A model generated the notes under the pieces. The model did no database searches, was not told the origin of the DNA, and was given only the letters and a program-made list of their open reading frames with translations. From positions 1 through 39,655 of the forward strand of contig OMYT01000030.1 of NCBI GenBank assembly GCA_900315315.1: a stretch of DNA of 39,655 nucleotides, read 5' to 3'. The position numbers were made by a program, and so were the translations under genes. The stretch comes from an uncultured Eubacteriales bacterium (GTDB lineage Bacteria > Bacillota > Clostridia > Christensenellales > Aristaeellaceae). Below, one piece after another: positions 23,943 through 34,700 of the stretch (positions are counted from its first letter, which is position 1; the number at the start of each line of letters is the position of its first letter).

Positions 23943-23971
23943 ATTATACACCGGATTGAACAATCAGACAA
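23943..23971 (-). promoter_or_regulatory. Sigma-A-type promoter of the hybrid transporter operon
   Basis: TTGTCT (-35), exactly 17 bp, TATAAT (-10) on the minus strand in an AT-rich island. The predicted start near 23936 gives a leader of about 130 nt before the ATG at 23804, long enough for a regulatory structure, though I see none clearly. Confidence 0.7.
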
Positions 23972-23994
23972 TATACAGTTTTTACTTTCATTGA

Positions 23995-24768
23995 CTCTTA
24001 CAGGGTTTCATTCTCCTTCATTTGACGGTGGCGGAAGAATACTCCCTGCGCGGGTGGAAGGACGAACCTTTTTTTCTGGAGAGAGCCGGAAACCGGTATC
24101 TGCGGAAAATCACAGACCTGTATATCCAGCGGATGGAGAATGGTGTGACCTATACCGTCATTGATCCGAATGAGGATCTTTTCTACATCGGCACCGTCGA
24201 AGACCGAATCAGCGAATTCAATCAGTACGGAGATAACGCGTATGTTCCCCGCACGTTATACCATTCCAGGTATGGCTGGCTCTGTACCTCCTGTCAGCCG
24301 ATCCGGTCGGAAGGGCAGGTTTTCGGTCTCCTCTGCGAGGAAAACGCTGCAAATATGTTTGTCACCGTCTGGCTGGGGATCCTGGATCTGAAAACGGGGA
24401 TCATGCGGTGCTGCAACGCTGGCCATGAGTATCCGGCGGTCATGCGGGCCGGAGGTCAGTATGAGCTCCTGATTGATAAGCACGGCATGATGCTGGCAAT
24501 TTTCGAGGACAATGCAATGACCGGGTATGAGATCCGCCTGAACCCGGGCGACCGGTTCTTCGTCTACACGGACGGTGTGACGGAGGCGATGAATGAAAAG
24601 CAGCAGCAATATGGCACGGGCCGCATGCTGGAGGAGCTCAACAGCCTGAAGGATTCGGACCAGGAGACGGTTCTCCGGGGCGTATTAGGTGATATCCGGA
24701 ACTACGCCGGAAGCGCGGAGCAGTTTGACGATATCACCATGCTCGGCCTGACCTTTCAAGGAGAATAA
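23995..24768 (+). pseudogene. Decayed SpoIIE-type (PP2C) phosphatase with sensor remnant
   Basis: The open frame (TTG at 24022 is the only start-like codon; the frame opens after a TGA at 23992) encodes about 250 residues. The first about 110 (EEYSLRGWKDEPFFLERAGN through DLFYIGTVEDRISEF and PRTLYHSRYGWLCTS) resemble an extracytoplasmic dCache-like sensor. At about residue 107 they jump straight into the C-terminal half of a SpoIIE phosphatase domain: TVWLGILDLKTGIMRCCNAGHEYPAVM, then FFVYTDGVTEAMN and the final QFDDITMLGL. The transmembrane/HAMP segment and the N-terminal phosphatase half with its metal-binding GDFYD-type Asp are missing. There is no ribosome site or signal peptide. So it appears truncated at the 5' end and internally deleted, hence inactive. 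Confidence 0.75.
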
Positions 24769-24813
24769 AAAGATGTTCCGCATCGCTGAATGCGAAACAT
24801 GAGATCGTTTTAA

Positions 24814-24843
24814 AAGGACCGCAGCCTGTGAGCCGCGGTCCTT
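24814..24843. terminator. Bidirectional terminator between converging genes
   Basis: The perfect nine-base stem AAGGACCGC/GCGGTCCTT has a 12-base loop. TTCTGTTCG follows on the plus strand, and on the minus strand the stem is followed by TTAAAACG. It ends the phosphatase remnant and the three-gene operon at 24866-28644. Confidence 0.65.
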
Positions 24844-24865
24844 CTGTTCGTATCGTTATTGCATT

Positions 24866-25948
24866 TTACTGCCAGGGGGCGTAGAACCTTTCGATCGAGG
24901 TTTCTTCGCCGTTCTCATCGAAGCTGATGGAGATGTTTTCGCTGGCAAAGCCGATCCCTTCAGCACTCGCCGCTTCCAGCGCGGCGAACAGATCAGCCGC
25001 CGTTCCGGCCTTCACCTCATCCAGCGCTATGCCCGATTCGGGATCAATATCATCCGTGAATACCAGGCTGTCCGGTACCGCAACCGTCATTTCTTTGGCC
25101 GCCACCAGGATCGGGCTGTCATAGAAATAGGGGTTGTACAGGCCGTCCGCGTTCTTGCGGAGATAGTATTCATCATTGATGATTGCATCGTCTCCGTCAT
25201 AGGACAGGGTGGCGATTTCAATTTCCTGATCTCCGATCTTGATGGTATCGCCTTCGTTGATCTTCACGGCATCCCATTCGGTCATTACGATGGGTACCAG
25301 CAGCGTCACATCAATGGTCTTCGCTTCCGGATCAAAGCCCGTGATGTTCGCGGTGAAGGTGTTCCCTTCCACCTTAACTTCAGCCTCTTCCGCGCCTTCC
25401 ACAAAGTCCAGCCCGCTCAGGAAATGATTGCAATTCTCAATATCCGCATCTGTCAGTTTCTGATCCACGGTCACCCTGCCGGGCGTCATGGTAAACTCGA
25501 TGCAGTATCCTTTGTAGATCGAGAAAGCCGCCAGGGAGTCATAGGTATCGCTCGTGGTCCGGCAGAGCAGCAGGCGGGTTCCGTATTCCGTTTCATCATA
25601 GGTGATATTGGCGTAGGGATCTGTGTCTGTAAACGTTTTTTCCAGCAGCGCCAGCTGATCGTCATCCAGATCGTTCAGGCGTTCCACGTCCGAATAGGTC
25701 TCATCGTACGCAATGGCCAGCGTAATCTCCGGCTTACCCGGATCTTCGCTGCGGATATAGCTGAGGATCGAATCGTCATCCAGTTCAAAAGGAATGATCT
25801 TGTATCCTTCCGGCAGAACGCCTTTCAGCGTAAACTCCCCGTTTGCCCTGAGCGTCCCGAAATTCGTTTTTTCCGTTTCCTCCGCCAGTCCGGCGGCGCA
25901 GCCCAGCAGCAGCGCCAGGCTCAGCAGGATGGCAATAATCTTTTTCAT
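24866..25948 (-). CDS. Secreted protein, long paralogue of the 12049 family
   Basis: A 360-aa exported protein with signal peptide MKKIIAILLSLALLLGCAAGLAE. Residues 25-200 are homologous to the 12049-12618 protein (ERLNDLDDDQLALLEKTF, GTRLLLCR, IYKGYCIEF, LTDADIENCNHFLSGLDFV). Residues about 205-360 form an extra domain, beta-rich and acidic (VTLLVPIVMTEWDAVKINEG, SFDENGEETSIERFYAPWQ). It is the last gene of a three-gene operon, 30 bp after the SH3b gene. Function unknown. Confidence 0.72.
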   Translation of the reverse strand: MKKIIAILLSLALLLGCAAGLAEETEKTNFGTLRANGEFTLKGVLPEGYKIIPFELDDDSILSYIRSEDPGKPEITLAIAYDETYSDVERLNDLDDDQLALLEKTFTDTDPYANITYDETEYGTRLLLCRTTSDTYDSLAAFSIYKGYCIEFTMTPGRVTVDQKLTDADIENCNHFLSGLDFVEGAEEAEVKVEGNTFTANITGFDPEAKTIDVTLLVPIVMTEWDAVKINEGDTIKIGDQEIEIATLSYDGDDAIINDEYYLRKNADGLYNPYFYDSPILVAAKEMTVAVPDSLVFTDDIDPESGIALDEVKAGTAADLFAALEAASAEGIGFASENISISFDENGEETSIERFYAPWQ

Positions 25949-25978
25949 GATGGATTTTCCTCCTTCTGTCGATTTGAT

Positions 25979-26566
25979 TTACCTGGCGGCAAATTTCTTA
26001 TGAATATAACCGACGTCTCCGGTATCCGGATCCTGCACCTGCAGATAGTGATCCAGTTCCTTCAGGACGATCAGCTGTTCAGTAGCCTTGTACCCGATGA
26101 TGATCCGGCCGGTTTCGCTGGGAATCCAGCGCATATAAACCAGGCTGGTCACGCGGGCGGGACGTGCCGTGATCTTGTAATCATCCACATCCACCGCGCT
26201 TGCGAACTCCGCGTTGATATCCGTCATGGGATCGCCGGTAATCTCAGACTGTTCCTCTTCGATGAGCCTTTTCACTTCTTCCGGATCCGCCTTGATCAGG
26301 AACCGTGTGCTGACATATCCGAGCTCGCTGTCCTTGTAATTGATTGCGGCCCATTCACCATTGATGAAAGATACAACTGTAACTTTCTCACCGTACTTCA
26401 GCTTTCCGATAATATCGCCGCCGGGCGCGTTGCGGACATTCAGTTCTTTTCCGTTATCGGTAAATACCCAGTATGTGGTGTCTTCCTCCACTTCCTCGGC
26501 GAAAACTGCCGTGCAGGCCAGTGCGATGACTACGGCCAGCGTCAGCGCAAGAATCTTTTTCAGCAT
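25979..26566 (-). CDS. Secreted SH3b domain protein
   Basis: A 195-aa exported protein with signal MLKKILALTLAVVIALACTAVFAE. SH3b domain 1 (about 30-90): ELNVRNAPGGDIIGKLKYGE, then WAAINYKDSELGYVSTRFL. A helical linker rich in Glu follows, then a second SH3b (about 128-195): MRWIPSETGRIIIGYKATEQ, ending LGxxHKKFAAR-like. The layout and ending resemble the 12652-13218 protein. The start at 26566 follows GAGGAGGTAAAC; the upstream ATG at 26599 lies inside the preceding gene's end and is rejected. The middle gene of the operon. Confidence 0.82.
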   Translation of the reverse strand: MLKKILALTLAVVIALACTAVFAEEVEEDTTYWVFTDNGKELNVRNAPGGDIIGKLKYGEKVTVVSFINGEWAAINYKDSELGYVSTRFLIKADPEEVKRLIEEEQSEITGDPMTDINAEFASAVDVDDYKITARPARVTSLVYMRWIPSETGRIIIGYKATEQLIVLKELDHYLQVQDPDTGDVGYIHKKFAAR

Positions 26567-26595
26567 TTTTTGTTTACCTCCTCTGTCTCTTTCCG

Positions 26596-28644
26596 TCAAT
26601 GATGTCCGTATTTCCTCGTGGTGCGGTGCCTGGGCTGAATCACATGGACCCAGTCGCCGTCGATCTGATAGCCGGTTACCGTTACACTTCCGTTAAAATC
26701 CACGGTATCAGCGTCGTCATGCTGGATATGATCCGTTCTCCAGCCGCTCTGACCGGTTTTCTGGCCCGGATTGAGCCTTCCGCTCCAGGTAATATTAAAC
26801 GTGTTCTTTCCGCTTTTGTTTGTGTTCAGCGGAGGATTGCCTGCCTCGCCGCCATTAAACACCGATACAACAGCCGTAATCTGTGTAATCACAAAATTCG
26901 TGTCATTCCGGACTACCATACTGAACTGTGCATCTTCATCCCATCCGATATCGCCCAGGAAGGCAACGCCGTTGTCAAAATCGCCGACCGTCACCGGAAT
27001 GGTAGCCTGGAAGCCGCCGTCTTCGGTGGTTGCAGTCACAACCGCGTCTCCGTAGTTCACACCGGTCAGACTCACATGCATATCCTTCTCCGGGGCAACG
27101 ATCACGATACCCGGATCCGAAGTTTCCCAGCTAATGTTCTTGTTCAGCGCGTCCTTCGGTTCGATGATCGCCTTGGTTTTAACCGTCTGGCCCGGATCGA
27201 TATACGCATGTCTGCGGTACATCCGCACGCTTTCGACATGCTTGCCGACATGAACATTGATCGTGCCCTTCCGTTTGGATCCGTCTGTGCTTGTGGCGCT
27301 TACGGTGGTCTTTCCGGCTTTCACGCCGGTGACAATTCCTTCAGCGTCCACCGTCGCGATGGCGGTTTTGGCGGACTTGAACTCAAGGGTCTTGTTCGTG
27401 GCATTGTCCGGTTCAACCGTCCATTCCAGCTGGGTCGTCTCGTTAACATAGACCAGCGCGGTCTTGCTGTTGAAGGAAATCCTGGTCACAGGCTGGACAA
27501 TATGAACCGTCGCCGTGGCGGAAACGCTGTCCAGCGCCTCGCTTGTGCAGGTGACCGTGCAGTCGCCGATCGCGATCCCCTTGATCTGTCCAGTCTTGTT
27601 CACCGTGGCGATCGATTCGTCCGATGAGGTCCAGATCACCTTTTTGTTGTCGGCGTCCTTCGGCAGAACCGTTGCTTTCAGATTGCCGGTGCGCCCGACG
27701 GCCACCGTAATCTCCTCCGAACCCAGCGCAATGCTTTCCGGATTCTGCACAACTTTCACGCTGCTGTTGGCGCGGACATTGCTTCCGTCCGCGGACGTCG
27801 CGATCACACGGCCGTTCCCGTGCTTCACGCCCGTGACCGTTCCGTTCCCGTCGACCGTAACGAATTTCCCGTCCCCGGACCATTCCACGCTCTTAATCGT
27901 GGCATTTTCCGGCTCCACCTTCGCGGTGACGGTGATCTGCCCGCCGACGGTAACCGCAGGCTCGGACATCTCGATCGTCACCTTGGTCACCGGCTGCACC
28001 ACCAGCACCCGGAAACGGGTATTCACTTCAGGGTTCGACTCACTGGCAACCGTCAGGATGGCTTCCCCGGCTGCGACACCGGTTACCGCATTCTTCGCCA
28101 CAGTAAACACGCTGTCATCGTTCCCGGTAAACGTCACGTTCCGGTTGCTGGCGTCCTTCGGCTCCACAGCTGCCAGAAGCTGGTATTTCTTTTTGACCGG
28201 CAGGAGCAGCACGGGCAGCTCGTTCTCCTCGGCATTCTCCCGGACTGACAGATATGGCGCGATCTTCTCGTCAGTGGGGGCGTAAACCGGAAGCTTGTCC
28301 GTGTTCACCGTCACCGACGTGACCGGTTTCAGAACCGTCACTTTGATCTGGGCCTTGTAGCTCTTATTGTCGGCCCTGACCGTTGCCGTAATGACGGCAC
28401 GGCCCTTTTTCACCGCGGTGACAAGGCCGTTCCCATCCACCGTGGCCACTTTCTGGTCCGAGGAGGTGTAGGTCAGTTCCCCGCCTTCCGCCGCGCCCTC
28501 CCGGGCCAGCACGGTCTGCAGAGTTTCGCCTTCGCTGATCGCGGCTTCCGAAGCGTCAAACGCGATCCCGTCCCCGGCTGCCATTGCGGTAAAGGTTACG
28601 CAAACCAATGCCGCGATGGTCAGAAGAATAATCAGTTTCTTCAT
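26596..28644 (-). CDS. Secreted protein with six Big_2 Ig-like domains
   Basis: A 682-aa exported protein with signal peptide MKKLIILLTIAALVCVTFTAMAA. Six Big_2 (bacterial Ig-like) domains of about 80-90 residues cover about 25-575, each with the pattern VxPxDAxNKxVxWxSSDxxIATVxxxGxVTGVxxGxxxVTAT. A C-terminal domain of about 105 residues (MVVRNDTNFVITQITAVVSVFNG) resembles FxLYD-type folds; the end is His/Arg rich. Big_2 proteins are usually surface adhesins or stalks, but no LPxTG or SLH anchor is seen. The first gene of the operon with the SH3b and 12049-family genes; the gap to the next start is 29 bp. Confidence 0.85.
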   Translation of the reverse strand: MKKLIILLTIAALVCVTFTAMAAGDGIAFDASEAAISEGETLQTVLAREGAAEGGELTYTSSDQKVATVDGNGLVTAVKKGRAVITATVRADNKSYKAQIKVTVLKPVTSVTVNTDKLPVYAPTDEKIAPYLSVRENAEENELPVLLLPVKKKYQLLAAVEPKDASNRNVTFTGNDDSVFTVAKNAVTGVAAGEAILTVASESNPEVNTRFRVLVVQPVTKVTIEMSEPAVTVGGQITVTAKVEPENATIKSVEWSGDGKFVTVDGNGTVTGVKHGNGRVIATSADGSNVRANSSVKVVQNPESIALGSEEITVAVGRTGNLKATVLPKDADNKKVIWTSSDESIATVNKTGQIKGIAIGDCTVTCTSEALDSVSATATVHIVQPVTRISFNSKTALVYVNETTQLEWTVEPDNATNKTLEFKSAKTAIATVDAEGIVTGVKAGKTTVSATSTDGSKRKGTINVHVGKHVESVRMYRRHAYIDPGQTVKTKAIIEPKDALNKNISWETSDPGIVIVAPEKDMHVSLTGVNYGDAVVTATTEDGGFQATIPVTVGDFDNGVAFLGDIGWDEDAQFSMVVRNDTNFVITQITAVVSVFNGGEAGNPPLNTNKSGKNTFNITWSGRLNPGQKTGQSGWRTDHIQHDDADTVDFNGSVTVTGYQIDGDWVHVIQPRHRTTRKYGHH

Positions 28645-28720
28645 TGCATCAGCCTCCCTGTTATAAGTTCACCAATGATGTTATATTGTACCACAAAGCA
28701 AGCCGGTATAAAAGGATTAT

Positions 28721-31700
28721 TTATACCTCTTCTTTGCGGATCAATCCCTCCAGGATCTTCACATACAGGTCATGGAACCGTTCTATCCGTTCCTTGTCAA
28801 ACAGCCCTTCGGCGTATTCCATCTCGGAGTCAAAGCCGTTGTCGCCGTATTCGTTCTCCAGCAGTTCCATCTCCAGCCGGGCGCCGGCGGCGCTGAACTC
28901 ATCGGCCAGCTCCAGCATCTCATGCGGCAGCTCGTCCAGTTCGTCCGCGTTGATGCCCAGCTGCAGGTTCACCTCCATGCAGTCGTTCAGATAAGGCTCC
29001 CTGGTTTCCGTCATGAAGTCCCATCCGCAGTGGGCAATGCCTTCCGCTACCTGTTCCTTGACGGAAAGCAGCAGATCCCGTACGGAGGAGTACTCTTCCA
29101 TCCTGGCCGCAGCCGGAATATTCCGGATCAGCATACCCACGACGTTCTCCGTTTCCGGGGACAGGCGGTTGTTGTAAATCCAGTTGATCATCACATGCTT
29201 TTTGCCCGTAAACCGGGAAAGTGCCAGCAGGCCCGCGCTGATCGCCATCACGGAATGGGAAACGCCCCAGTATTGCTCCGCTTCCTTTACCTGCGCGGCA
29301 TCGAAACCAAGCCGGATCATTCTTCCCGCCTGGTTGATGTTTGTGCTCTCATGATCCGGTTCCGGAATATTGCACCAGTCATCGTCGCCGTAATTCTCCC
29401 TGAAATACGCGCGGTCTTTCTCCAGCGTTCCGTCCCTGACGAGCTCCTCATTCTTTTCCAGCATCGCGAAGTAATAATCCTTCTTCATCTCCCGGCCGAA
29501 GTAGGCGTTCATGATATCGCCCATGAGCACGCCCAGGGATCCGCCGTCCATCAGCAGGTGATGTACGTCGAAGAACAGATAGCAGCCTTTGCGCCCGCGG
29601 AAGACGTTGACCTTGCACAGGCAGGCGTTCAGAATCCGCTGGAAGGGCACCAGCAGGATATCGCCCAGCGCGTCCTCGGTTTCCGGCCGGATATCGCGCA
29701 CTTTTACCTTCGGCAGCAGCTCCGGAACATACTTCTGCTTCAGGTCATTGTTATCATCGAAGAAGAATGCTACGGAAAGGCCCGGATGGTTTTCCAGCGC
29801 CCTGTTCACCGCGTCGCAGAGCCTGTCCGCATCCACTTCCTTGCCGAAATGCACCAGAATATGCATATTGCTCCACATGGTGGATCCCGGCCGGAACAGC
29901 TGGTTATCGATCATCTGCAGCTGCAGGGGCGACGGATCATAGGCTTTCAGGCGCGCCCTGGCTTCCAGCTCGTCCAGGCTTTCGGACATGCTCCGTTTCT
30001 CCAGTGCCTTCGCAATGGCCCCGGGCGTGCGCAGCTGGAATACATCCGACGCGTTCATGCTGTCGAGCTTCGCTTCCGAAAGCACCACCATTGCCTTGAG
30101 CGAATCGCCGCCCAGGTCAAAGAAGTCGTCCAGCAGGCCGACCTTGCCCTCTTCCAGCTTCAGCGTCCGTGCGAAAGCGTCGCAGAGGATCCGTTCCGTT
30201 TCCGTTTCCGGCGGAACATATTCCGCCTTCAGATCCTGGAGATCCGGTTCCGGCAGGGCTTTCCGGTTGACTTTGCCGTTGCTGGTCATCGGCATTTCTT
30301 CCAGCTGCATCAGCACGTTCGGAACCATGTATTCCGGAAGCTTCTCCTGCATGAATTCCTTCAGTTTCTCCGCGGGAATTTCTTCCTTCGCGGTATAGTA
30401 GCCGGCCAGGTATTCCGTTCCGCCGGTCTTCCGCACTGTTGCCGCGCTGCTGGAAACATCCGGGTACTCCGTCATGACCTTCTCGATCTCGTCCAGTTCA
30501 ATCCGGAAGCCTCTCAGCTTGATCTGGTTATCCAGGCGGCCGAAGATGCGGACTTCGCCTTCCTCCGTCCAGGCCGCCAGGTCTCCGCTGTGATAAGCCC
30601 GCAGGCCGTCATGCTCAAAGAAGGCCGCCGCAGTCTTGTCCGGCAGGTTCACATATCCGCGGCCCACCTGGTCCCCGCAGATAATCAGCTCGCCCCGCAG
30701 GCCGACCGGCAGTTCGTTCCCGAACAGGTCCGCCACATAGAAGACGGTATTCGCGATGGGAGGCCCGACGGTCACGTGCTCCTCGCCTGTCATCAGAGCC
30801 GCGGAGCAGCCCATGGTACATTCGGTCGGCCCGTATACGTTCAGGATCACGCTGTCTTCCCGAAGTTCCCGCAGCCGGTCGTACAGCTGCCGGGGGAAGG
30901 CTTCCGCGCCGATATCGAAGAAGGTGAACTGCCGGATCGCCTCCCGGCTCGCCGGAATCTCCAGCAGGCTCAGCAGGTAGGTCGGCGTACAGGTAATCCC
31001 GTTGGCCCCGCTTTCCGTCACCAGACGCGCGAACAGGGCCGGATCATGGACTTCAGCCTCCGTGGCAATCACCACGGTGTTTCCGTTGCAAAGCGGCACA
31101 AACTCCTCCACGACCGATACGTCAAAGGAGAAGGCAGCCAGGGCCAGGTTGACCCGTCCCGGCGCCGCGTAATGCATGATCTCAATGGATTTTTCATTCC
31201 GGTGTACGTAGTTGGCGATGTTCCGGTGTTCGATCATGACGCCCTTGGGCCGGCCCGTGGATCCGGAAGTATAAATGCAGTAAGCCAGGTCATCAGGCCC
31301 TGCAGCCTTTCCTTCTGCATTCTGCATTCCGCATTCTGCATTCGCCCTGACGCTGCCCAGATCGTCCGCCCCGAACGCCTCCTCCAGCGTCAGGATGCGG
31401 TACTCCCTGTCCTGCAGCTGCCTGCCGGCGATCTGCTCCTTCGTCGTCAGCAGCAGCTTGCTCCCGCCGTCCTGCATGCAGAAGTCGATCCGGTCGTCCG
31501 GATATTCCGTGATAAAGGGCACAAAGGCCGCGCCGCTCTTCAGGACCGCGATTTCCGCCACATAAGCCCAGATCTCCCGGTCAAACAGCACGCCGATGAG
31601 CTGATCCCTTCCGGCGCCGTGCTGCGTCAGCACTTTCGCCAGCTGATCGCTCAGCAGGTCCAGTTCCCGGAAGCTCAGCTGTTTCCCGGCCGTGATGACC

Positions 31701-34700
31701 GCCGTCTTCTCCGGGTTCGCCTGCGCGTGCCGGCGGATCTGCTCATGTACGGGGATGAATTCCATCGGAACCTTTGTATCGTTGAACCGTGCGAACTTCG
31801 CCCGGTCTTCTTCCGTCAGCAGGCTGACCGCGCCGATCTTCGCGCTGTTCATCAGGCCTTCGGCTGTGGTAAACAGATCCTGGGCGAAGCGGAGTACCCA
31901 TTCCTCCGTAAATTTCTCGTTCCTGTATTCCAGCGTCACGTTGTATAGGCCGTTCGTGGCGAAGAACTGGATGGACATGCAGCCCGTGACCATGCCGGTG
32001 TGATACTGCTCCATAAAGGTTTTGTCGCCCATGAGCAGGTTGTCGTCCGTGTCCCGGCCCATCCGGTCCGTAAACAGGTCGCCCTGATAAATGAACTCGA
32101 CGTCCTCGTTCACCGGACAGGTCTTCAGCACCTCGTCAAAGGAGTAGATATCGTTGGCCATGGAGTTGAAGAGCTGGCGGCTGATCCCCCGCAGGTATTC
32201 CTCCACCGGCAGATCTTTCCGCAGGTCCCCGTAGACCGGGATGCGCTTGATCAGCGTGCCGATGGTATGGCTCATCTCGCCCAGGGGCCGGCCGTTATAG
32301 ACCGTGGAAAAAGACACATGCTTGCTGTTCAGGTATTTCCCGAGCATGAGCGCCATCGCGCCCATGAAGAAGGTGCTCTCGGAAATATGCAGCTGGTCGC
32401 AGAACGCCTTGACCCGCTCCGTGGTCAGCGTCCCCGGCTCATAGCGGACATTTTTGCTGACGCCGGGAGTCAGCGGCCCGTTCAGGTCGCCGTTCAGCGC
32501 GGGAACATCCTCGCAATCCTTAAACAGGTTCAGGTAGTATTCCTTTGCCTTGTCGTGGGAGCCGTCCTGTATCAGGCGCTCCTCGTACATGGCCGCCTGC
32601 TGGACCGTAAACTCCTCGCCGATCAGTTCCTTTCCCGCCAGCGCCCGGTTCATCTCGGAAATAAACAGGCTGATCGCACTGGCGTCAAAATAGATCAGAT
32701 GGGTTTTGATGGCCAGATAGCAGCGCTCCGGCGTCCGGTAGACCGCCGGGCGGATCAGCAGGCTGTCCATCATCGGCACCACCGGCATAAAGGTCTTCAT
32801 GAAGTTCATCCGGCCTTCTTCCGGCCCGTCAAAGACCGGGATTTCCAGCTCGGCATCCGGAACGAGGATATTGGCGGGCATCCCCACCGTATCCGCGTGA
32901 ATCACATACTTCATGGCTGGATGCGCTTCGAGAACCTTGTGAACCGCCTCGATCAGCTGTTCCGCCGTCACGCCTTCCGCCGCCCGCGTCATATAGGGCA
33001 GCGTATAGGTTTCCTTGTTTCCGCCGGTCAGGCTTTCCAGATAGATACCCATCTGGGTCTTGGTCAGCGGATAGGCATCCCGGTTCATCTCCGGCTTTTC
33101 CGCACCGCTCCCGGATTCCAGGAAGGCCGCCAGCTCCCGGGGCGTCGGATGGGTCGAGATATCCTGGAAGGAAAGGGTGGATCCCAGGTCACTCAGGTTG
33201 CTGATCAGCACTGCCGCGCTCAGCGACGTGCCGCCGCAGTCAAAGAAGTCGGACGTGGCGCCGGCCCGTTCCATGTCCAGCGTATCCGCGTATGCCTTGC
33301 AGATCCGCTCCTCCAGTTCCGTTGCCGGGGGCTCGTACGCCGCTTCGTTGGTTTTGATCTCCATCGCCTTCAGCGTCGGATAGTCAAACTTGCCGCGGTC
33401 GTTCCGGGGCATCTTGTCCAGATGGATAAAGTATTCCGGAATCATGTATTCCGGCAGCCATTTGGAAGCGAATTCCTTCAGCTCCGCCGGAGAAGTTTCC
33501 GTACCGGTATAGTAACAGCAGATCAGGTCGCCGCCGTGAACCGTTACATTCACGTTTGCCACCTCGTCCATACCTTCCTTTTTCCGGATCACCTGGTCAA
33601 TTTCGCCCAGCTCGATCCGGTAGCCGCGGACCTTGACCATCCGGTCGTTCCGCCCGTGGAAAATCAGGTTTCCGTCTTCATCCCAGGCCATCTGGTCGCC
33701 GGTGTGGTACATCCGTGCGCCGGGAATGAAGGGATTCTCCGTAAACCGCTTCGCGGTCTCCTCCGGCAGGTTGTTATATCCCAGCGCCAGCCAGGGCGTC
33801 GTCACGCACAGCTCCCCGATCACGCCCGGATCTTCAATCAGTTTTCCGTTTTCGTCCATCAGATAGGCGTGTACGTCTTTCGCGGGCTTGCCCAGGGTCA
33901 GGGGGGTGCCTTCGCCGACGGGATGAATCAGGATCGCCGTTCCGGTCTCGCTGGCGCCGAAGAATTCCACCACACCCGGATCGCTGATATTATCCTTGTT
34001 GACAAACTTCTCGCCGACCATCGCCACGTATTCCAGCGGCAGCGGCCCGTACAGCTTCCGCATCACGGTGAACATCTGCGGCGGGATATACATGCCGGTA
34101 ATATTCCGTTTTTCGAACAGCGTATGGATCATATCCATGTTCTTGCGTTCGGTTTCATTGGCAATATAAACGCTGCCGCCGGACGTCAGCACCGGCATCG
34201 TGTCGAACGTGCCCGCAATAAAGCTGAACCCGGCAATGTTCAGGGACCGGGAATTTTCCGTAAACTTCGTGACGGACCCCAGCACCTCCGGCGCGTTGTT
34301 CAGCATCGCCTGGCGGTGAACAACGCCCTTGGGCTTTCCGGTGGATCCTGAAGTATAGAGGATATAACCTTCCGTGTCCGGATCGGAAAGATCCAGGCCC
34401 GTATCCCCTTCCGGTTCATCCGCGTTTTCCGGGAAGATCTCTTCGAGAATCATCAGCGGCGCGCCTTCTGTATCCGCCGCTTTTTCCGCGGTGGTGATGC
34501 ACAGCGCACAGCCCACATCCTCCAGGATCGTCTTCACCCGCTCCTTCGGATACTCCCCGTCGATCGGCACCGCGGCACACCCGGCCCGCAGGATGGCAAA
34601 CAGTGCGACCACGAATTCCTTCGTCCGCGGCAGGAACAGCGCAATCCGCCCTTTCTGTCCTTTTCCGCCGAGCTGTTCCATGATCCGCTCCGCCAGATAA

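Noticed and set aside
28772-34351. Very long plus-strand open frames (1058 and 783 codons) opposite the NRPS gene
   Set aside because: They are antisense to a gene with clear A, T and C domain motifs, have no motifs of their own, and reflect codon bias on the other strand.
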